Notes: generated from the sequence alone by a model not told the origin. 64,000 nucleotides of DNA from an uncultured Clostridia bacterium (GCA_947589085.1 CANPZD010000001.1:124001-188000), one strand, 5' to 3'; positions 7,077 through 16,263 are shown, counted from the first letter of the stretch. Numbers and translations: made by a program.

Positions 7077-8672
7077 ATGGCGAAATACATATTCGTAACG
7101 GGAGGGGTCGTTTCCGGCCTCGGCAAGGGGATCACGGCGGCCTCTTTGGGCAGACTTCTCAAAATGCGCGGCTACAAAGTTGCTTCGCAGAAGCTCGATC
7201 CTTACATCAACATCGATCCCGGCACGATGAGTCCCTATCAGCACGGGGAAGTGTTCGTTACGGAGGACGGTGCGGAAACCGATCTCGATCTCGGGCATTA
7301 CGAGCGCTTTATCGATGAAAATCTCAATAAATTTTCCAATCTCACGACGGGAAAAGTGTACTGGAATGTGCTCAACAAGGAGCGCGCGGGCGAATACCTC
7401 GGCCAGACGGTACAGGTGATCCCGCACATCACGAACGAGATCAAATCATTCATCTATCAGGTGGGCAAATCCACCAATGCCGATATCGTGATCACGGAGA
7501 TCGGCGGCACGACGGGCGACATCGAAAGCCAGCCTTTTCTCGAAGCCATCCGTCAGGTATCGCGCGAAGTGGGCAGAGAGAACTGCTGTTTTATCCATGT
7601 GACGTTGGTGCCCTATATTTCCGGATCCTGCGAGTTCAAGAGCAAGCCTACCCAGCATTCCGTGAAGGAATTGCAGGGAATGGGCATTTCTCCGGACATC
7701 ATCGTCGCCCGCGTCGACGAGCCGATGCCCGTCGCCATCCGGGACAAGATCGCCATGTTCTGCAACGTGGAACCCGAATGCTGTATCGAAAATCTCACGG
7801 TCCCCGTGCTTTACGAAGCGCCCATGATGCTGGAAAAGAGCAATCTCTCGGGCATTGTGTGTAAAATTCTGCATCTTGCGCCCAACAGGATCGATACGTC
7901 GGAGTGGGAAGAGATGCTCGCGCGCATCCACGCGAGGAGCAAAAAGGCGACCATTGCGCTCTGCGGAAAATACGTTCAGCTGCACGACGCGTATCTTTCC
8001 GTTGCGGAAGCGCTCGCGCACGGCGGATACGAAACGGACGCCAAAGTGGAGATCCAATGGGTCGACACCGAAAAGATCAACGAAAACAATGTCGAAACGC
8101 TTCTGAAAGAGGCGGACGGCATTTTGATCCCCGGCGGTTTCGGCGGCCGCGGGATCGAGGGGAAAGTGCTTGCCTGCAAATATGCCCGCGAGCACAACGT
8201 TCCGTATCTCGGACTTTGCCTCGGCATGCACATCGCCGCGATCGAATTTGCGCGCGACGTGCTCGGATATCACGACGCCAACTCTTCCGAATTTTTCCCG
8301 GAGGGGCCGCATTCCGTGATCGATCTGATGCCCGATCAATACGGCGTCAAGATGGGCGGCACGATGCGGCTGGGCGCGTATCCCTGCAAAGTGATCGGCA
8401 AAAAGATGCGGGCGGCGTACGGCTGCGATCTGATCTCGGAGCGGCATCGCCATCGGTTTGAATTCAACAACGATTATCGGGAAGAATTCGAAAAGCACGG
8501 CATGAAGATCGCGGGGACCTCTCCGGACGGCTCGCTTGTCGAGGCCGTGGAATATCCCGCGAACGATTTCTTTGTCGCAGTGCAATTTCATCCGGAATTC
8601 AAGTCCCGTCCGAACAGCGCGCACCCGCTGTTCCGGGAATTTGTCCGGGCCGCGGTCAACCGCAAACACTGA
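7077..8672 (+). CDS. pyrG: CTP synthase
   Basis: A 531-aa glutamine amidotransferase that makes CTP from UTP, ATP and glutamine. The synthetase domain begins [18 protein letters not shown] and holds [15 protein letters not shown] and GGTTGDIES. The class I glutaminase domain has GGFGGRG, the nucleophile in LGLCLGMH and the His-Glu pair in QFHPEF. The ATG at 7077 is used because GAGAGGTG at 7063-7070 is its ribosome-binding site; the GTG at 7068 lies inside that site. Confidence 0.97.
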   Translation: MAKYIFVTGGVVSGLGKGITAASLGRLLKMRGYKVASQKLDPYINIDPGTMSPYQHGEVFVTEDGAETDLDLGHYERFIDENLNKFSNLTTGKVYWNVLNKERAGEYLGQTVQVIPHITNEIKSFIYQVGKSTNADIVITEIGGTTGDIESQPFLEAIRQVSREVGRENCCFIHVTLVPYISGSCEFKSKPTQHSVKELQGMGISPDIIVARVDEPMPVAIRDKIAMFCNVEPECCIENLTVPVLYEAPMMLEKSNLSGIVCKILHLAPNRIDTSEWEEMLARIHARSKKATIALCGKYVQLHDAYLSVAEALAHGGYETDAKVEIQWVDTEKINENNVETLLKEADGILIPGGFGGRGIEGKVLACKYAREHNVPYLGLCLGMHIAAIEFARDVLGYHDANSSEFFPEGPHSVIDLMPDQYGVKMGGTMRLGAYPCKVIGKKMRAAYGCDLISERHRHRFEFNNDYREEFEKHGMKIAGTSPDGSLVEAVEYPANDFFVAVQFHPEFKSRPNSAHPLFREFVRAAVNRKH

Positions 8673-8703
8673 AATTTTCCCGCAAGAGCGGGTCTGAAAA
8701 AAT

Positions 8704-9903
8704 ATGCAGATCAATCGGAATTTTCTCTCCTTAAAGGAGAACTATCTCTTTGCGACGGTGGGGGCGAAATTTACGGCTTACCGGAAGGCGCACCCGGAAA
8801 AGAATGTGATCAAACTTTCGATCGGGGACGTCACGCGTCCGCTCGCGCCTTCCGTGATTGCCGCGATGCACCGCGCCGTGGAGGATCTTGCGCATGCGGG
8901 CACCTTCAAAGGGTACGGTCCGGATCAATATTGCTACGGGTATGAAGCGCTGCTCGACTCTCTGAAAGGGAGCTATGCCCGCAAGGGCGTGAAGCTTTCC
9001 TCGGGCGAAATTTTTATTTCGGACGGCGCTAAATCCGATCTCGGGAACATTCTCGATCTTTTCTCCAAGGAAAATACCGTGCTCGTGCCGGATCCCGTCT
9101 ATCCCGTTTATGTCGATACGAACGTCATGGCGGGAAGGCAAGTGCTCTTTGCGGACGCGACGGAAGCGAACGGATTTCTGCCCTTGCCGGATGAATCGGT
9201 GAAAGCGGATATCATCTATCTCTGTTCGCCCAACAATCCGACGGGCGCGGCCTACGATCGCGCGCAGCTGAAAGCGTGGGTGGACTATGCGAACAAGCTC
9301 GGCGCGATCATTCTGTACGATGCGGCGTACGAGTATTTCATCGAAGATCCGGCTCTTGCGCGCAGTATCTTCGAGATCGAGGGCGCGCGGGATTGCGCGA
9401 TCGAGATCTGTTCGTTCTCCAAGACCGCCGGGTTCACGGGCGTGCGATGCGGATACACCGTCATTCCGGATACGCTGGAACGGGAAGGGGTCTTGCTCAA
9501 CCGTCTTTGGGCAAGGCGGCAGGCCACGAAATTCAACGGCGCCTCGTACATTTCCCAAATGGGCGCCTCCGTCGTCTTTTCCGAGCAGGGAGAGCGGGAG
9601 ATCGCGGAGAATATAAGATATTACCGCGGCAATGCGGCCATCATCGCGGATTGCCTCGGCAAACTGGATCTGCGCTACACCGGCGGAAAGAATTCTCCTT
9701 ACATCTGGATGAAGTGCCCGCGCGGCATGAAGAGCTGGGAGTTTTTCGATTATCTTCTCGAAAACGCCAACGTTGTCGGCACGCCGGGAAGCGGGTTCGG
9801 GCGCAACGGCGAGGGGTATTTCCGCCTCACCGCGTTCGCCACGGAAGAAAATACCCGCGAAGCGTGCCGCAGGATCACGGAGCTGTTAGATCATCATGAA
9901 TAA
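8704..9903 (+). CDS. dapL: LL-diaminopimelate aminotransferase
   Basis: A 399-aa class I/II PLP aminotransferase that turns tetrahydrodipicolinate directly into LL-DAP, bypassing the acyl-DAP intermediates. Family features are SIGDVTRPL (near 39-47), the long AGTFKGYGPDQYCYGYEAL segment, SPNNPTGA, and the PLP-lysine motif SFSKTAGFTGVRCGY (near 238-252). Together with dapF three genes upstream it gives a two-step route to mDAP. There is no clear Shine-Dalgarno before the ATG; a small CCCGC/GCGGG hairpin lies at 8679-8692. The stop overlaps the next gene by 8 bp. Confidence 0.92.
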   Translation: MQINRNFLSLKENYLFATVGAKFTAYRKAHPEKNVIKLSIGDVTRPLAPSVIAAMHRAVEDLAHAGTFKGYGPDQYCYGYEALLDSLKGSYARKGVKLSSGEIFISDGAKSDLGNILDLFSKENTVLVPDPVYPVYVDTNVMAGRQVLFADATEANGFLPLPDESVKADIIYLCSPNNPTGAAYDRAQLKAWVDYANKLGAIILYDAAYEYFIEDPALARSIFEIEGARDCAIEICSFSKTAGFTGVRCGYTVIPDTLEREGVLLNRLWARRQATKFNGASYISQMGASVVFSEQGEREIAENIRYYRGNAAIIADCLGKLDLRYTGGKNSPYIWMKCPRGMKSWEFFDYLLENANVVGTPGSGFGRNGEGYFRLTAFATEENTREACRRITELLDHHE

Positions 9904-11377
9904 GATCAGGAGAGGCGCGGGGGTCCTGTGTCATATTTCCGCTCTACCGGGGAAATACGGCATGGGTTCGCTCGGAAAAGACGCCTATCGTTTTGTAAAA
10001 ATTCTTGCAAAGAGCAAGATCAAATATTGGCAGGTGCTTCCGCTCACGCAGACGGGTTACGGAGATTCTCCGTACGACAGCGTCTCCGCGACGGCGGGAA
10101 ATCCGTATTTCATCGATCTCGATCTGCTTGCAAAAGAAAAACTTCTGAATAAGGAAGAACTGAAAAGCGCAAGAAGCCGCGAGATCGACTATGCCAATCT
10201 GTATGCGGAACGCTATCCGCTCCTTCGCAAGGCGTTTTCCCGCTTCAATTTCGACGGAAAAGCTTTCCGCGCCCATGTCAAGAGCGGCGTGAATGAGGAC
10301 TACGCGCTGTTCATGACGGCAAAAACGGTTTACGGCGGCACATTCACGGAGTGGCCCGAACCTGTCAAGCGGCGGGACCCGGACGCGCTCGAAGCGCTGC
10401 GCACCGAGTATCACGAAGAATATCTTTTCTGGCAATTCCTGCAATACGAGTTCCGCAAACAGTGGGCGGCGCTCAGAAAATACTGCAAACTCTGCGGCGT
10501 AAAGATTATCGGAGATCTGCCGTTTTACTGTTCGAGCGACAGCGCGGACGTGTGGGCGCACCCCGAACTTTTCAAGCTGGACGACGATCTGCGCCCCGCA
10601 AAGCAGGCGGGGAGTCCGCCCGACGCAAATTCGGGATCGGGACGGGTCTGGGGAAAGCCCGTATACGATTGGGCCGCGCACGAGCGGGAAAACTTTAAGT
10701 GGTGGAAAGCGCGGCTGAACGACGCGCTCGGGCATTACGATATTGTCCGGTTGAGCAGATTTTGCGATTTTGCGCGCAGCTATGAGCTGCCCGCGGGGGC
10801 GCAGACGGCGGAAAGCGGAGAATTTTTGTCCGTTCCCGGAGAAAAATTATTCTCGGAGATTCATTGCGCCGGCAGGATCATCGCGGAGGACGCCGGCGAA
10901 ACGGACGCGCGCGTAGAAGAACTTCTTCGATCGACGCGGTTTGCGGGCATGAAGATCTTGCTTTGCGCGTTCGACGGCAACGATGAAAATCCGAATCTGC
11001 CGCACGTCTATCCCGAGAACTGCGTCTGCTATACGGGGACGCACGACGACGCCACGGTCTCGGGGTATGTCGCTTCGCTGGATACCGAAGAATTTATTCT
11101 GTTTCGTTCGCGGCTTGCGGCGGAGCTTGAATCATGCGGGGTGCTGGTCCGTTTGGGCGGCGGCGACGGGATCCCGGAAGCGTTTATCCGTCTTGCGCTC
11201 GCGTCCCGCGCGAATCTTGCGATCATTCCGATCCAGGATATTCTCAATCTGGACAACGAAGCGCGCATGAATCTTCCGGGAACGACGACGGGGAATTGGC
11301 AATTCCGGTTAAACAGGCAACCTTCTGCTCTGGCAATGGGCAGATTGAAAAAATTTATTAAAATTTATCGGAGGTAA
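9896..11377 (+). CDS. malQ: GH77 4-alpha-glucanotransferase homologue without the catalytic nucleophile
   Basis: A 493-aa protein that is clearly an amylomaltase homologue: YGDSPYDSVSATAGNPYFID (about 59-78), KIIGDLPFYCSSDSADVW, and an IIAEDAG segment carrying the acid/base Glu331. The nucleophile motif of the family, RIDHFRG, reads RLSRFCD here, so Ser287 replaces the catalytic Asp (D293 of Thermus aquaticus), and the adjacent His is Arg. The third acid, in GTHDDA (Asp384), is kept. Members transfer alpha-1,4-glucan segments; without the nucleophile normal turnover is unlikely, so it may be a binding or regulatory protein. It overlaps dapL by 8 bp and its stop overlaps the mscL ribosome-binding site. 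The symbol reflects family only. Confidence 0.8.
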   Translation: MNKIRRGAGVLCHISALPGKYGMGSLGKDAYRFVKILAKSKIKYWQVLPLTQTGYGDSPYDSVSATAGNPYFIDLDLLAKEKLLNKEELKSARSREIDYANLYAERYPLLRKAFSRFNFDGKAFRAHVKSGVNEDYALFMTAKTVYGGTFTEWPEPVKRRDPDALEALRTEYHEEYLFWQFLQYEFRKQWAALRKYCKLCGVKIIGDLPFYCSSDSADVWAHPELFKLDDDLRPAKQAGSPPDANSGSGRVWGKPVYDWAAHERENFKWWKARLNDALGHYDIVRLSRFCDFARSYELPAGAQTAESGEFLSVPGEKLFSEIHCAGRIIAEDAGETDARVEELLRSTRFAGMKILLCAFDGNDENPNLPHVYPENCVCYTGTHDDATVSGYVASLDTEEFILFRSRLAAELESCGVLVRLGGGDGIPEAFIRLALASRANLAIIPIQDILNLDNEARMNLPGTTTGNWQFRLNRQPSALAMGRLKKFIKIYRR

Positions 11378-11379
11378 TT

Positions 11380-12030
11380 ATGGCAAAAGAAAAGAAGGGG
11401 TTCTTCAAAGAATTCAAGACGTTCATTACGCGCGGCAACGTGATCGACATGGCCGTCGGCGTCATTATCGGCGGCGCGTTCAGCGCGATCGTCACGGCGC
11501 TCACCAATCAGATCCTGATGCCGATCATCAATGTGATCCTCTTTGCGATCACGGGCGGCAAGGGTTTGGAGAACATCTACACCTATCTGCACAAGGCAGT
11601 CTTGGTCGACGAGACGGGGCAGACGGTCATCGATGCGGTAACGCAAAAGCCGCAGATCGACCTTGCCAACTCCATCTACATCGATTGGGGCGCATTCATC
11701 ACGGCGATCATCAACTTCCTTCTCATCGCGCTCGTGCTCTTCCTCATCATCAAGGTGATCAACAGCGTGCACGCGGGCGCCGCGGAAGCGAAGAAGAAAT
11801 ATGAGCCGCTCACCAAGGAAGAGGTGAAGGAACTCCGCCGCGCCGGCAAGACTCGCGACGAGATCCTCGCCGCGGCAGCCGAGAAGAAGGCGAAACAGGA
11901 AGCCGAGGCCGCAGCCGCCGCTGCAGCAGCCGCCGCAACGCCGCCCGCTCCCACGACGGAGGAATTGCTCATCCAGATCCGCGATCTTCTGAAAGCGCAG
12001 GAAGCCGCAAAACAAGACAAGAAAGAATAA
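11380..12030 (+). CDS. mscL: Large-conductance mechanosensitive channel, long form
   Basis: At 216 aa it is far longer than usual MscL (about 130-150). MscL pentamers open under membrane tension to release solutes on osmotic downshock. TM1 (VIDMAVGVIIGGAFSAIV, about 22-39) and TM2 (ITAIINFLLIALVLFLI, about 108-124) are typical, and the C-terminal bundle helix TTEELLIQIRDLLKAQ is recognisable. Between TM2 and that bundle lies an extra stretch of roughly 60 residues: a charged helix (LTKEEVKELRRAGKTRDEIL) and a run of Ala ending TPPAP. GGAGG at the malQ stop serves as ribosome-binding site. Confidence 0.93.
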   Translation: MAKEKKGFFKEFKTFITRGNVIDMAVGVIIGGAFSAIVTALTNQILMPIINVILFAITGGKGLENIYTYLHKAVLVDETGQTVIDAVTQKPQIDLANSIYIDWGAFITAIINFLLIALVLFLIIKVINSVHAGAAEAKKKYEPLTKEEVKELRRAGKTRDEILAAAAEKKAKQEAEAAAAAAAAAATPPAPTTEELLIQIRDLLKAQEAAKQDKKE

Positions 12031-12048
12031 CCGAATAGGGTCATTCGT

Positions 12049-12083
12049 AAAAAAGAGAGCGAAATTTCTTCGCTCTCTTTTTT
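12049..12083 (+). terminator. Rho-independent terminator after mscL
   Basis: A 15-bp perfect stem (12049-12063 with 12069-12083), loop ATTTC, ending in six T. It closes the run of genes that begins at purA. Confidence 0.92.
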
Positions 12084-12190
12084 GTCTGCGGAAAAAACGT
12101 CAGAAAAAAGCAACGGGATCGCCCGCTGCTCGATCGGTATCTTTTCCGTCCGTGTCACAAAAAAAATTTTTTTGCGATACAATGGGATAT

Positions 12191-12865
12191 ATGCGCATAT
12201 GCTTTGTTACGCGCGGCAGTCTCGAGGACTACGCGAAAAATAATGCGGGAAGCAAAGCGGATCTGCTCTGTTTTTCCTTTCAGGCGCTCGGCGAAGTGAG
12301 TTACGAACGCGAACTCAAAGGCGAAACAAGCCTTTTTGAAGACGTTGCGCTCCTTTCCAAAGAGGAGCAGAACATTGTCGTTTGCGGCTGTTTTACCGAT
12401 GCGCGCGGGATCCGCCGGAAATCCGTCGTGGTTGCGGAGAAGGGGAGGATTTTGGGCGTTTCGGATATGGCTTTCCGGATCGACGCAGGCGAATATCGCT
12501 GCGGCGCCGGCGTAAAGATCTTCGATACGGGGGCGGGAAAGATCGGGATCATCGTCGCCGAGGATCTGTATTTCCCGCGCGTGATCGAAACGCTCTCCGC
12601 GTGCGGCGCGGAAATCGCGCTCTGCATCTTCGAACAGCAGGAGGGAAGTCTGGAACAGACGATCATGCGCGCCCATGCGTTTTTGTACGGCGTGCCCGTG
12701 TGCGTATGCGCCTACGGATTTGCGCAGGCCGCGGATATTGCCGGAAAGTTAAAATTCGCTTCGCCGCAAAGCCCGTGTTTTTACGACTTCGAGCGGGAAC
12801 AGGAGTATCACCTGATCGAAATTCGGCAACGCGGGCTGTATCGCAGAAAAAAGAGCGGCTTTTGA
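12191..12865 (+). CDS. Nitrilase/carbon-nitrogen hydrolase fold protein lacking the catalytic triad
   Basis: A 224-aa protein whose layout follows the nitrilase superfamily: a DLL-type strand near residue 24, GCFTDARG-like strand, and KIGIIVAEDLYFPRVIETL (about 117-135), the counterpart of the usual GxxICYDxRFPE. The catalytic Cys is Ala123 here; the Glu position reads DLLCFSF and no matching Lys is evident, so the Glu-Lys-Cys triad is absent. Amidase activity is therefore not expected and the role is unknown. ATGs occur at 12182 and 12191; the second is preferred because a TACAAT -10-like box at 12178-12183 overlaps the first. It is convergent with the DegV gene. Confidence 0.6.
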   Translation: MRICFVTRGSLEDYAKNNAGSKADLLCFSFQALGEVSYERELKGETSLFEDVALLSKEEQNIVVCGCFTDARGIRRKSVVVAEKGRILGVSDMAFRIDAGEYRCGAGVKIFDTGAGKIGIIVAEDLYFPRVIETLSACGAEIALCIFEQQEGSLEQTIMRAHAFLYGVPVCVCAYGFAQAADIAGKLKFASPQSPCFYDFEREQEYHLIEIRQRGLYRRKKSGF

Positions 12866-12882
12866 TATAAAATGAATGCGGA

Positions 12883-13752
12883 TTATTTGACGATCCTCGC
12901 GCAAGCGACGGCAAGCGCGCCGGGACCGATATGGCAGGAGACGGAGAGCGAGAGGGGATCGACGAACGTGACTTCCGCTTCCGGGAATGCCGCAGCGAGT
13001 TCCGACTTGAATTCGAGCGCCTCCGTGTTTTCTCCGGTGTAAGCGATTTGGATCTGCATTTCTCCCGCCGCCACGTAATCTTTGAAGCGCGTGTCGAAGT
13101 CATGGCGGATCGCCTCGGTCATCGCGCTCTTGGCTTGCCGGAGCGTTTGCACTTTTTTGAAGGCGTCGAGTTTTTCGCCCTGGATCTGCAAAACGGGTTT
13201 GATTTTGAAGATCGTGCCGATGAGCGCGGCGGCAGGGGTGAGACGGCCGCCTTTTTTCAGGTATTTCAGCGTGCCGAGCGAAATATAGATGCTGCTGTCG
13301 AACTTGGTTTTCAGCAAATATTCCTTGATCTCCGCGGCGGACATTCCGCGTTCTGCAAGCTTGATGGCGTCGAAAACGCTCTGTTTTTGCGTGACGGAGA
13401 TCCTTTGATTGTCTACGACGTGCACCTTTCCGCCGTAATTTTTTGCAAGATTTTCTGCCGTATGGCAGGATTCCGAAAGTCCGCTCGACATGGGAATGTG
13501 CACGATCTCGCTGCCGTCCGAAAGAAGTTTTTCCCAGAGTTCCGTAACGTTTCCGATCGCGGGCTGCGAAGTGGAGACGGGAACATCCGATTTCAGATGT
13601 TCGTAAAATTCTTCCTGCGTGAGATTGATATCCTCGAAATATTCGTTTCCGTCAATGAGAAAGGGCATCGGGATCACGCTCACGCCGAGCTTTTGCGCTT
13701 CGGCCTGCGTGATGCCGCTGTTTGAATCGGTGACAATTTTAACGTTAGACAT
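12883..13752 (-). CDS. DegV family fatty-acid-binding protein
   Basis: A 289-aa two-domain DegV protein. DegV/FakB proteins hold a fatty acid and in several Bacillota present it to the kinase FakA for phosphorylation. Visible features are KIVTDSNSGI at the N-terminus, VSTSQPAIGNV (about 58-68), the HIPMSSGLSES loop and, in the second half, IYISLGTLKYLKKGGRL with KIKPVL. The start at 13752 is chosen because GGAGAG precedes it; upstream in-frame ATGs overlap the promoter. No fakA lies in the window. Confidence 0.88.
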   Translation of the reverse strand: MSNVKIVTDSNSGITQAEAQKLGVSVIPMPFLIDGNEYFEDINLTQEEFYEHLKSDVPVSTSQPAIGNVTELWEKLLSDGSEIVHIPMSSGLSESCHTAENLAKNYGGKVHVVDNQRISVTQKQSVFDAIKLAERGMSAAEIKEYLLKTKFDSSIYISLGTLKYLKKGGRLTPAAALIGTIFKIKPVLQIQGEKLDAFKKVQTLRQAKSAMTEAIRHDFDTRFKDYVAAGEMQIQIAYTGENTEALEFKSELAAAFPEAEVTFVDPLSLSVSCHIGPGALAVACARIVK

Positions 13753-13808
13753 AATTCTCTCCATAGTACAATATGCTGACAAATGATTCATTTTATCAAC
13801 TAATTTAT

Positions 13809-13837
13809 AGTTTAATGGAAAAAGCATGAAATGTCAA
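13809..13837 (-). promoter_or_regulatory. Promoter of the DegV gene
   Basis: On the minus strand TTGACA (13837-13832), a 17-bp spacer and TAAACT (13814-13809). It is back to back with the nfnA promoter, with about 40 bp between the two -35 boxes. Confidence 0.6.
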
Positions 13838-13879
13838 GGGTTTGCGCCCGATTATGCAAAATTTATGGGATCCGCAAAG

Positions 13880-13908
13880 TTGACAAACCGATTCCTTTAT
13901 TATATAAT
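13880..13908 (+). promoter_or_regulatory. Promoter of nfnAB
   Basis: Perfect consensus TTGACA (13880-13885), 17-bp spacer, TATAAT (13903-13908), 35 bp before the nfnA ATG. Confidence 0.9.
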
Positions 13909-13943
13909 AATAAAAATATTCACCGATTGGCCGGGAGGGCAAG

Positions 13944-14786
13944 ATGTACCGTATTCTGAAAAAAGAATCGCTCAATTCAACGGTCACGCGCATGGAGATC
14001 GAAGCGCCGTTTGTCGCAAAAAAGGCGCTGGCAGGTCAGTTCGTCATTCTGCGCGTCGACGAACGCGGCGAACGGATCCCGCTCACCATTGCCGGATACG
14101 ACCGTAAGGCGGGTTCGGTGACCATCATTTTTCAGGTCGTCGGCGGCACGACGATGGCGCTCAATGAGAAATCGGAGGGGGAATTCCTCTGCGATTTCGT
14201 CGGCCCGCTCGGCAATCCGACGGATCTTGCGGGACTGCGCCGCGTCGCCGTCGTCGGAGGCGGCGTCGGCTGTGCGATCGCTCTGCCCGTTGCAAAAAGT
14301 CTGCATGAACGCGGCGCGCAGGTGACTTCGATCATCGGATTCCGCAGCGCCGATCTCGTGATCCTCGAACGGGAATTCGGGGAGATCAGCGACAGGTCGA
14401 TCCTGATGACGGACGACGGCTCGCGCGGCGAAAAGGGCAACGTCTGTCTGCCGCTCGGCCGCATGCTGGAGGCGGGGGAACGGTTCGATGAAGTGATCGC
14501 GATCGGTCCGCTCGTCATGATGAAATACGTTGCGGCGGCCACCGCGCCCTATCGGATCAAAACGATCGCGAGCATGAATCCCATCATGATCGACGGGACG
14601 GGAATGTGCGGCTGCTGCCGCGTTACGGTGGGCGGCGAGCGAAAATTCGCCTGCGTCGACGGGCCGGATTTCGACGCGCACCTCATCGATTTCGACGAGG
14701 CGATGATGCGGCTTAAGACCTATTCTGCATGGGAATCCCGCGCCCGCGAAGCGCATTGCAATCTGATGAAGGCAAAGGTAAAATAG
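13944..14786 (+). CDS. nfnA: NADH-dependent ferredoxin:NADP+ oxidoreductase-type small subunit
   Basis: A 280-aa flavoprotein of the dihydroorotate dehydrogenase electron-transfer/NfnA (SudB) type. It has the FAD-binding barrel (IPLTIAGYD near 46-54), the NAD(P) domain (VAVVGGGVGCAIALP, near 101-115) and a C-terminal Cys cluster GMCGCCRVTVGG...FACVDGPDFD that binds [2Fe-2S]. Paired with the next gene, 2 bp downstream, it would form the NfnAB complex, which bifurcates electrons between NADPH, ferredoxin and NAD+; sulfide dehydrogenase is the alternative name for the same pair. GGGAGG precedes the ATG. Confidence 0.88.
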   Translation: MYRILKKESLNSTVTRMEIEAPFVAKKALAGQFVILRVDERGERIPLTIAGYDRKAGSVTIIFQVVGGTTMALNEKSEGEFLCDFVGPLGNPTDLAGLRRVAVVGGGVGCAIALPVAKSLHERGAQVTSIIGFRSADLVILEREFGEISDRSILMTDDGSRGEKGNVCLPLGRMLEAGERFDEVIAIGPLVMMKYVAAATAPYRIKTIASMNPIMIDGTGMCGCCRVTVGGERKFACVDGPDFDAHLIDFDEAMMRLKTYSAWESRAREAHCNLMKAKVK

Positions 14787-14788
14787 CG

Positions 14789-16177
14789 ATGCCGAATTTT
14801 AATATGACGGAAAACAGGCATACCATGCCCGTGCAAGACCCCTCGGAAAGGCGTCAAAATTTTCGGGAAGTCGCGCTCGGCTACGACGAGGCGACCGCGA
14901 TCGAAGAAGCGCGGCGGTGCATTCAATGCAAGCACCGTCCGTGTATGTCCGGCTGCCCCGTGGGGGTCATGATCCCCCAATTTATCGGCTTGGTCGCGGA
15001 GGGGAAATTCGAAGAGGCGTACCGCGTCATCAAGCGGACGAATTCTCTCCCCGCCGTGTGCGGAAGAGTGTGCCCGCAGGAGCGGCAATGCGAAAGCAAA
15101 TGCACGCGCGGCGTCAAGGGCATGCCGGTTGCCATCGGAAGGTTGGAACGGTTCTGCGCAGATTATCATGCGGCGCATCATTGCGAAGCACCCTGTATCG
15201 CGGAAAAGAACGGAAAGAAAGTGGCCGTCGTGGGATCCGGCCCCGCCGGTCTCACGTGCGCGGGGGATCTCGTCCGGCTCGGCTATGACGTCACGATCTT
15301 CGAGGCGCTGCACGTGGCGGGCGGCGTGCTCGTATACGGGATCCCGGAATTCCGTCTGCCCAAGGCGGTGGTCCGCCGCGAGGTAGAAGATCTGCAGGCG
15401 CTCGGCGTAAAGATCGTCACGAATGCCGTTGCGGGCAGAGCGTTCACGGTCGGCGAACTCATGCGGGAGTACGGATTCGAAGCCGTATTTCTCGGTACGG
15501 GCGCGGGACTTCCGCGGTTCATGAATATTCCGGGAGAGAACGCCAAGGGCGTGTTTTCCGCAAACGAATATCTCACGCGCGTCAACCTCATGAAAGCGTA
15601 CGAAGCGGATTCCGCGACGCCGATTTTTTCCGCAAAACGCGTGGCGGTGATCGGAGGAGGGAACGTCGCGATGGACGCGGCGCGCTGCGCCAGACGCATG
15701 GGCGCGGAAGTGACGATCGTCTACCGCCGTTCGGAAGCCGAACTTCCGGCAAGGCGCGAGGAGATCGAGCACGCCGCCGAGGAAGGCGTTCTGTTCCGTT
15801 TCCTCACGAATCCGAAGCGCATTCTTATGGATCGCGAAAACAACGTGACGGGCCTTGCGTGCGTTGAGATGGAGCTCGGCGAGCCGGACGCCACGGGGCG
15901 GCGCCGTCCCGTGGAGAAATCCGGCGGCACGTTCACGCTCGATGCGGATTGCGTGATCATGGCGCTCGGCACATCGCCGAATCCGCTCATCAAGCAGACG
16001 ACCGAGGGACTTCGCACCGGGCCGGGCGGAGAAATCGAAACGGACGAGAACGGCCGCACGTCGCTTGCGGGCGTCTTTGCGGGCGGAGACGCCGTAACGG
16101 GGGCCGCGACCGTCATTCTTGCGATGGGCGCGGGCAAGACCGCCGCGAAAGCGATCCACGAATATCTCACAAAATAG
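14789..16177 (+). CDS. nfnB: NADPH-dependent glutamate synthase beta-like large subunit (NfnB type)
   Basis: A 462-aa protein of the GltD/NfnB (SudA) family. The N-terminal ferredoxin-like domain has the two [4Fe-4S] Cys clusters CIQCKHRPCMSGCP and CGRVCPQERQCESKC. Next comes the FAD motif VAVVGSGPAGLTCAGDL, then the NADPH motif VAVIGGGNVAMDAARCARR, and near the C-terminus GVFAGGDAVTG. The start at 14789 follows the nfnA stop directly. GltD proper would need a GltB partner, which is absent here; the adjacent NfnA points to the bifurcating complex. Confidence 0.88.
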   Translation: MPNFNMTENRHTMPVQDPSERRQNFREVALGYDEATAIEEARRCIQCKHRPCMSGCPVGVMIPQFIGLVAEGKFEEAYRVIKRTNSLPAVCGRVCPQERQCESKCTRGVKGMPVAIGRLERFCADYHAAHHCEAPCIAEKNGKKVAVVGSGPAGLTCAGDLVRLGYDVTIFEALHVAGGVLVYGIPEFRLPKAVVRREVEDLQALGVKIVTNAVAGRAFTVGELMREYGFEAVFLGTGAGLPRFMNIPGENAKGVFSANEYLTRVNLMKAYEADSATPIFSAKRVAVIGGGNVAMDAARCARRMGAEVTIVYRRSEAELPARREEIEHAAEEGVLFRFLTNPKRILMDRENNVTGLACVEMELGEPDATGRRRPVEKSGGTFTLDADCVIMALGTSPNPLIKQTTEGLRTGPGGEIETDENGRTSLAGVFAGGDAVTGAATVILAMGAGKTAAKAIHEYLTK

Positions 16178-16181
16178 CGCT

Positions 16182-16207
16182 GCGCGCCCGGAAACGGGCG
16201 CGCTTTT
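16182..16207 (+). terminator. Terminator after nfnB
   Basis: A 9-bp all-GC stem (16182-16190 with 16195-16203), GAAA loop, and only four T after it. Confidence 0.8.
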
Positions 16208-16263
16208 CATGCTTTCCCGCGCGGCGCGCGCATAGCCGCGGGGCGGCGTTCATACAATATTCC

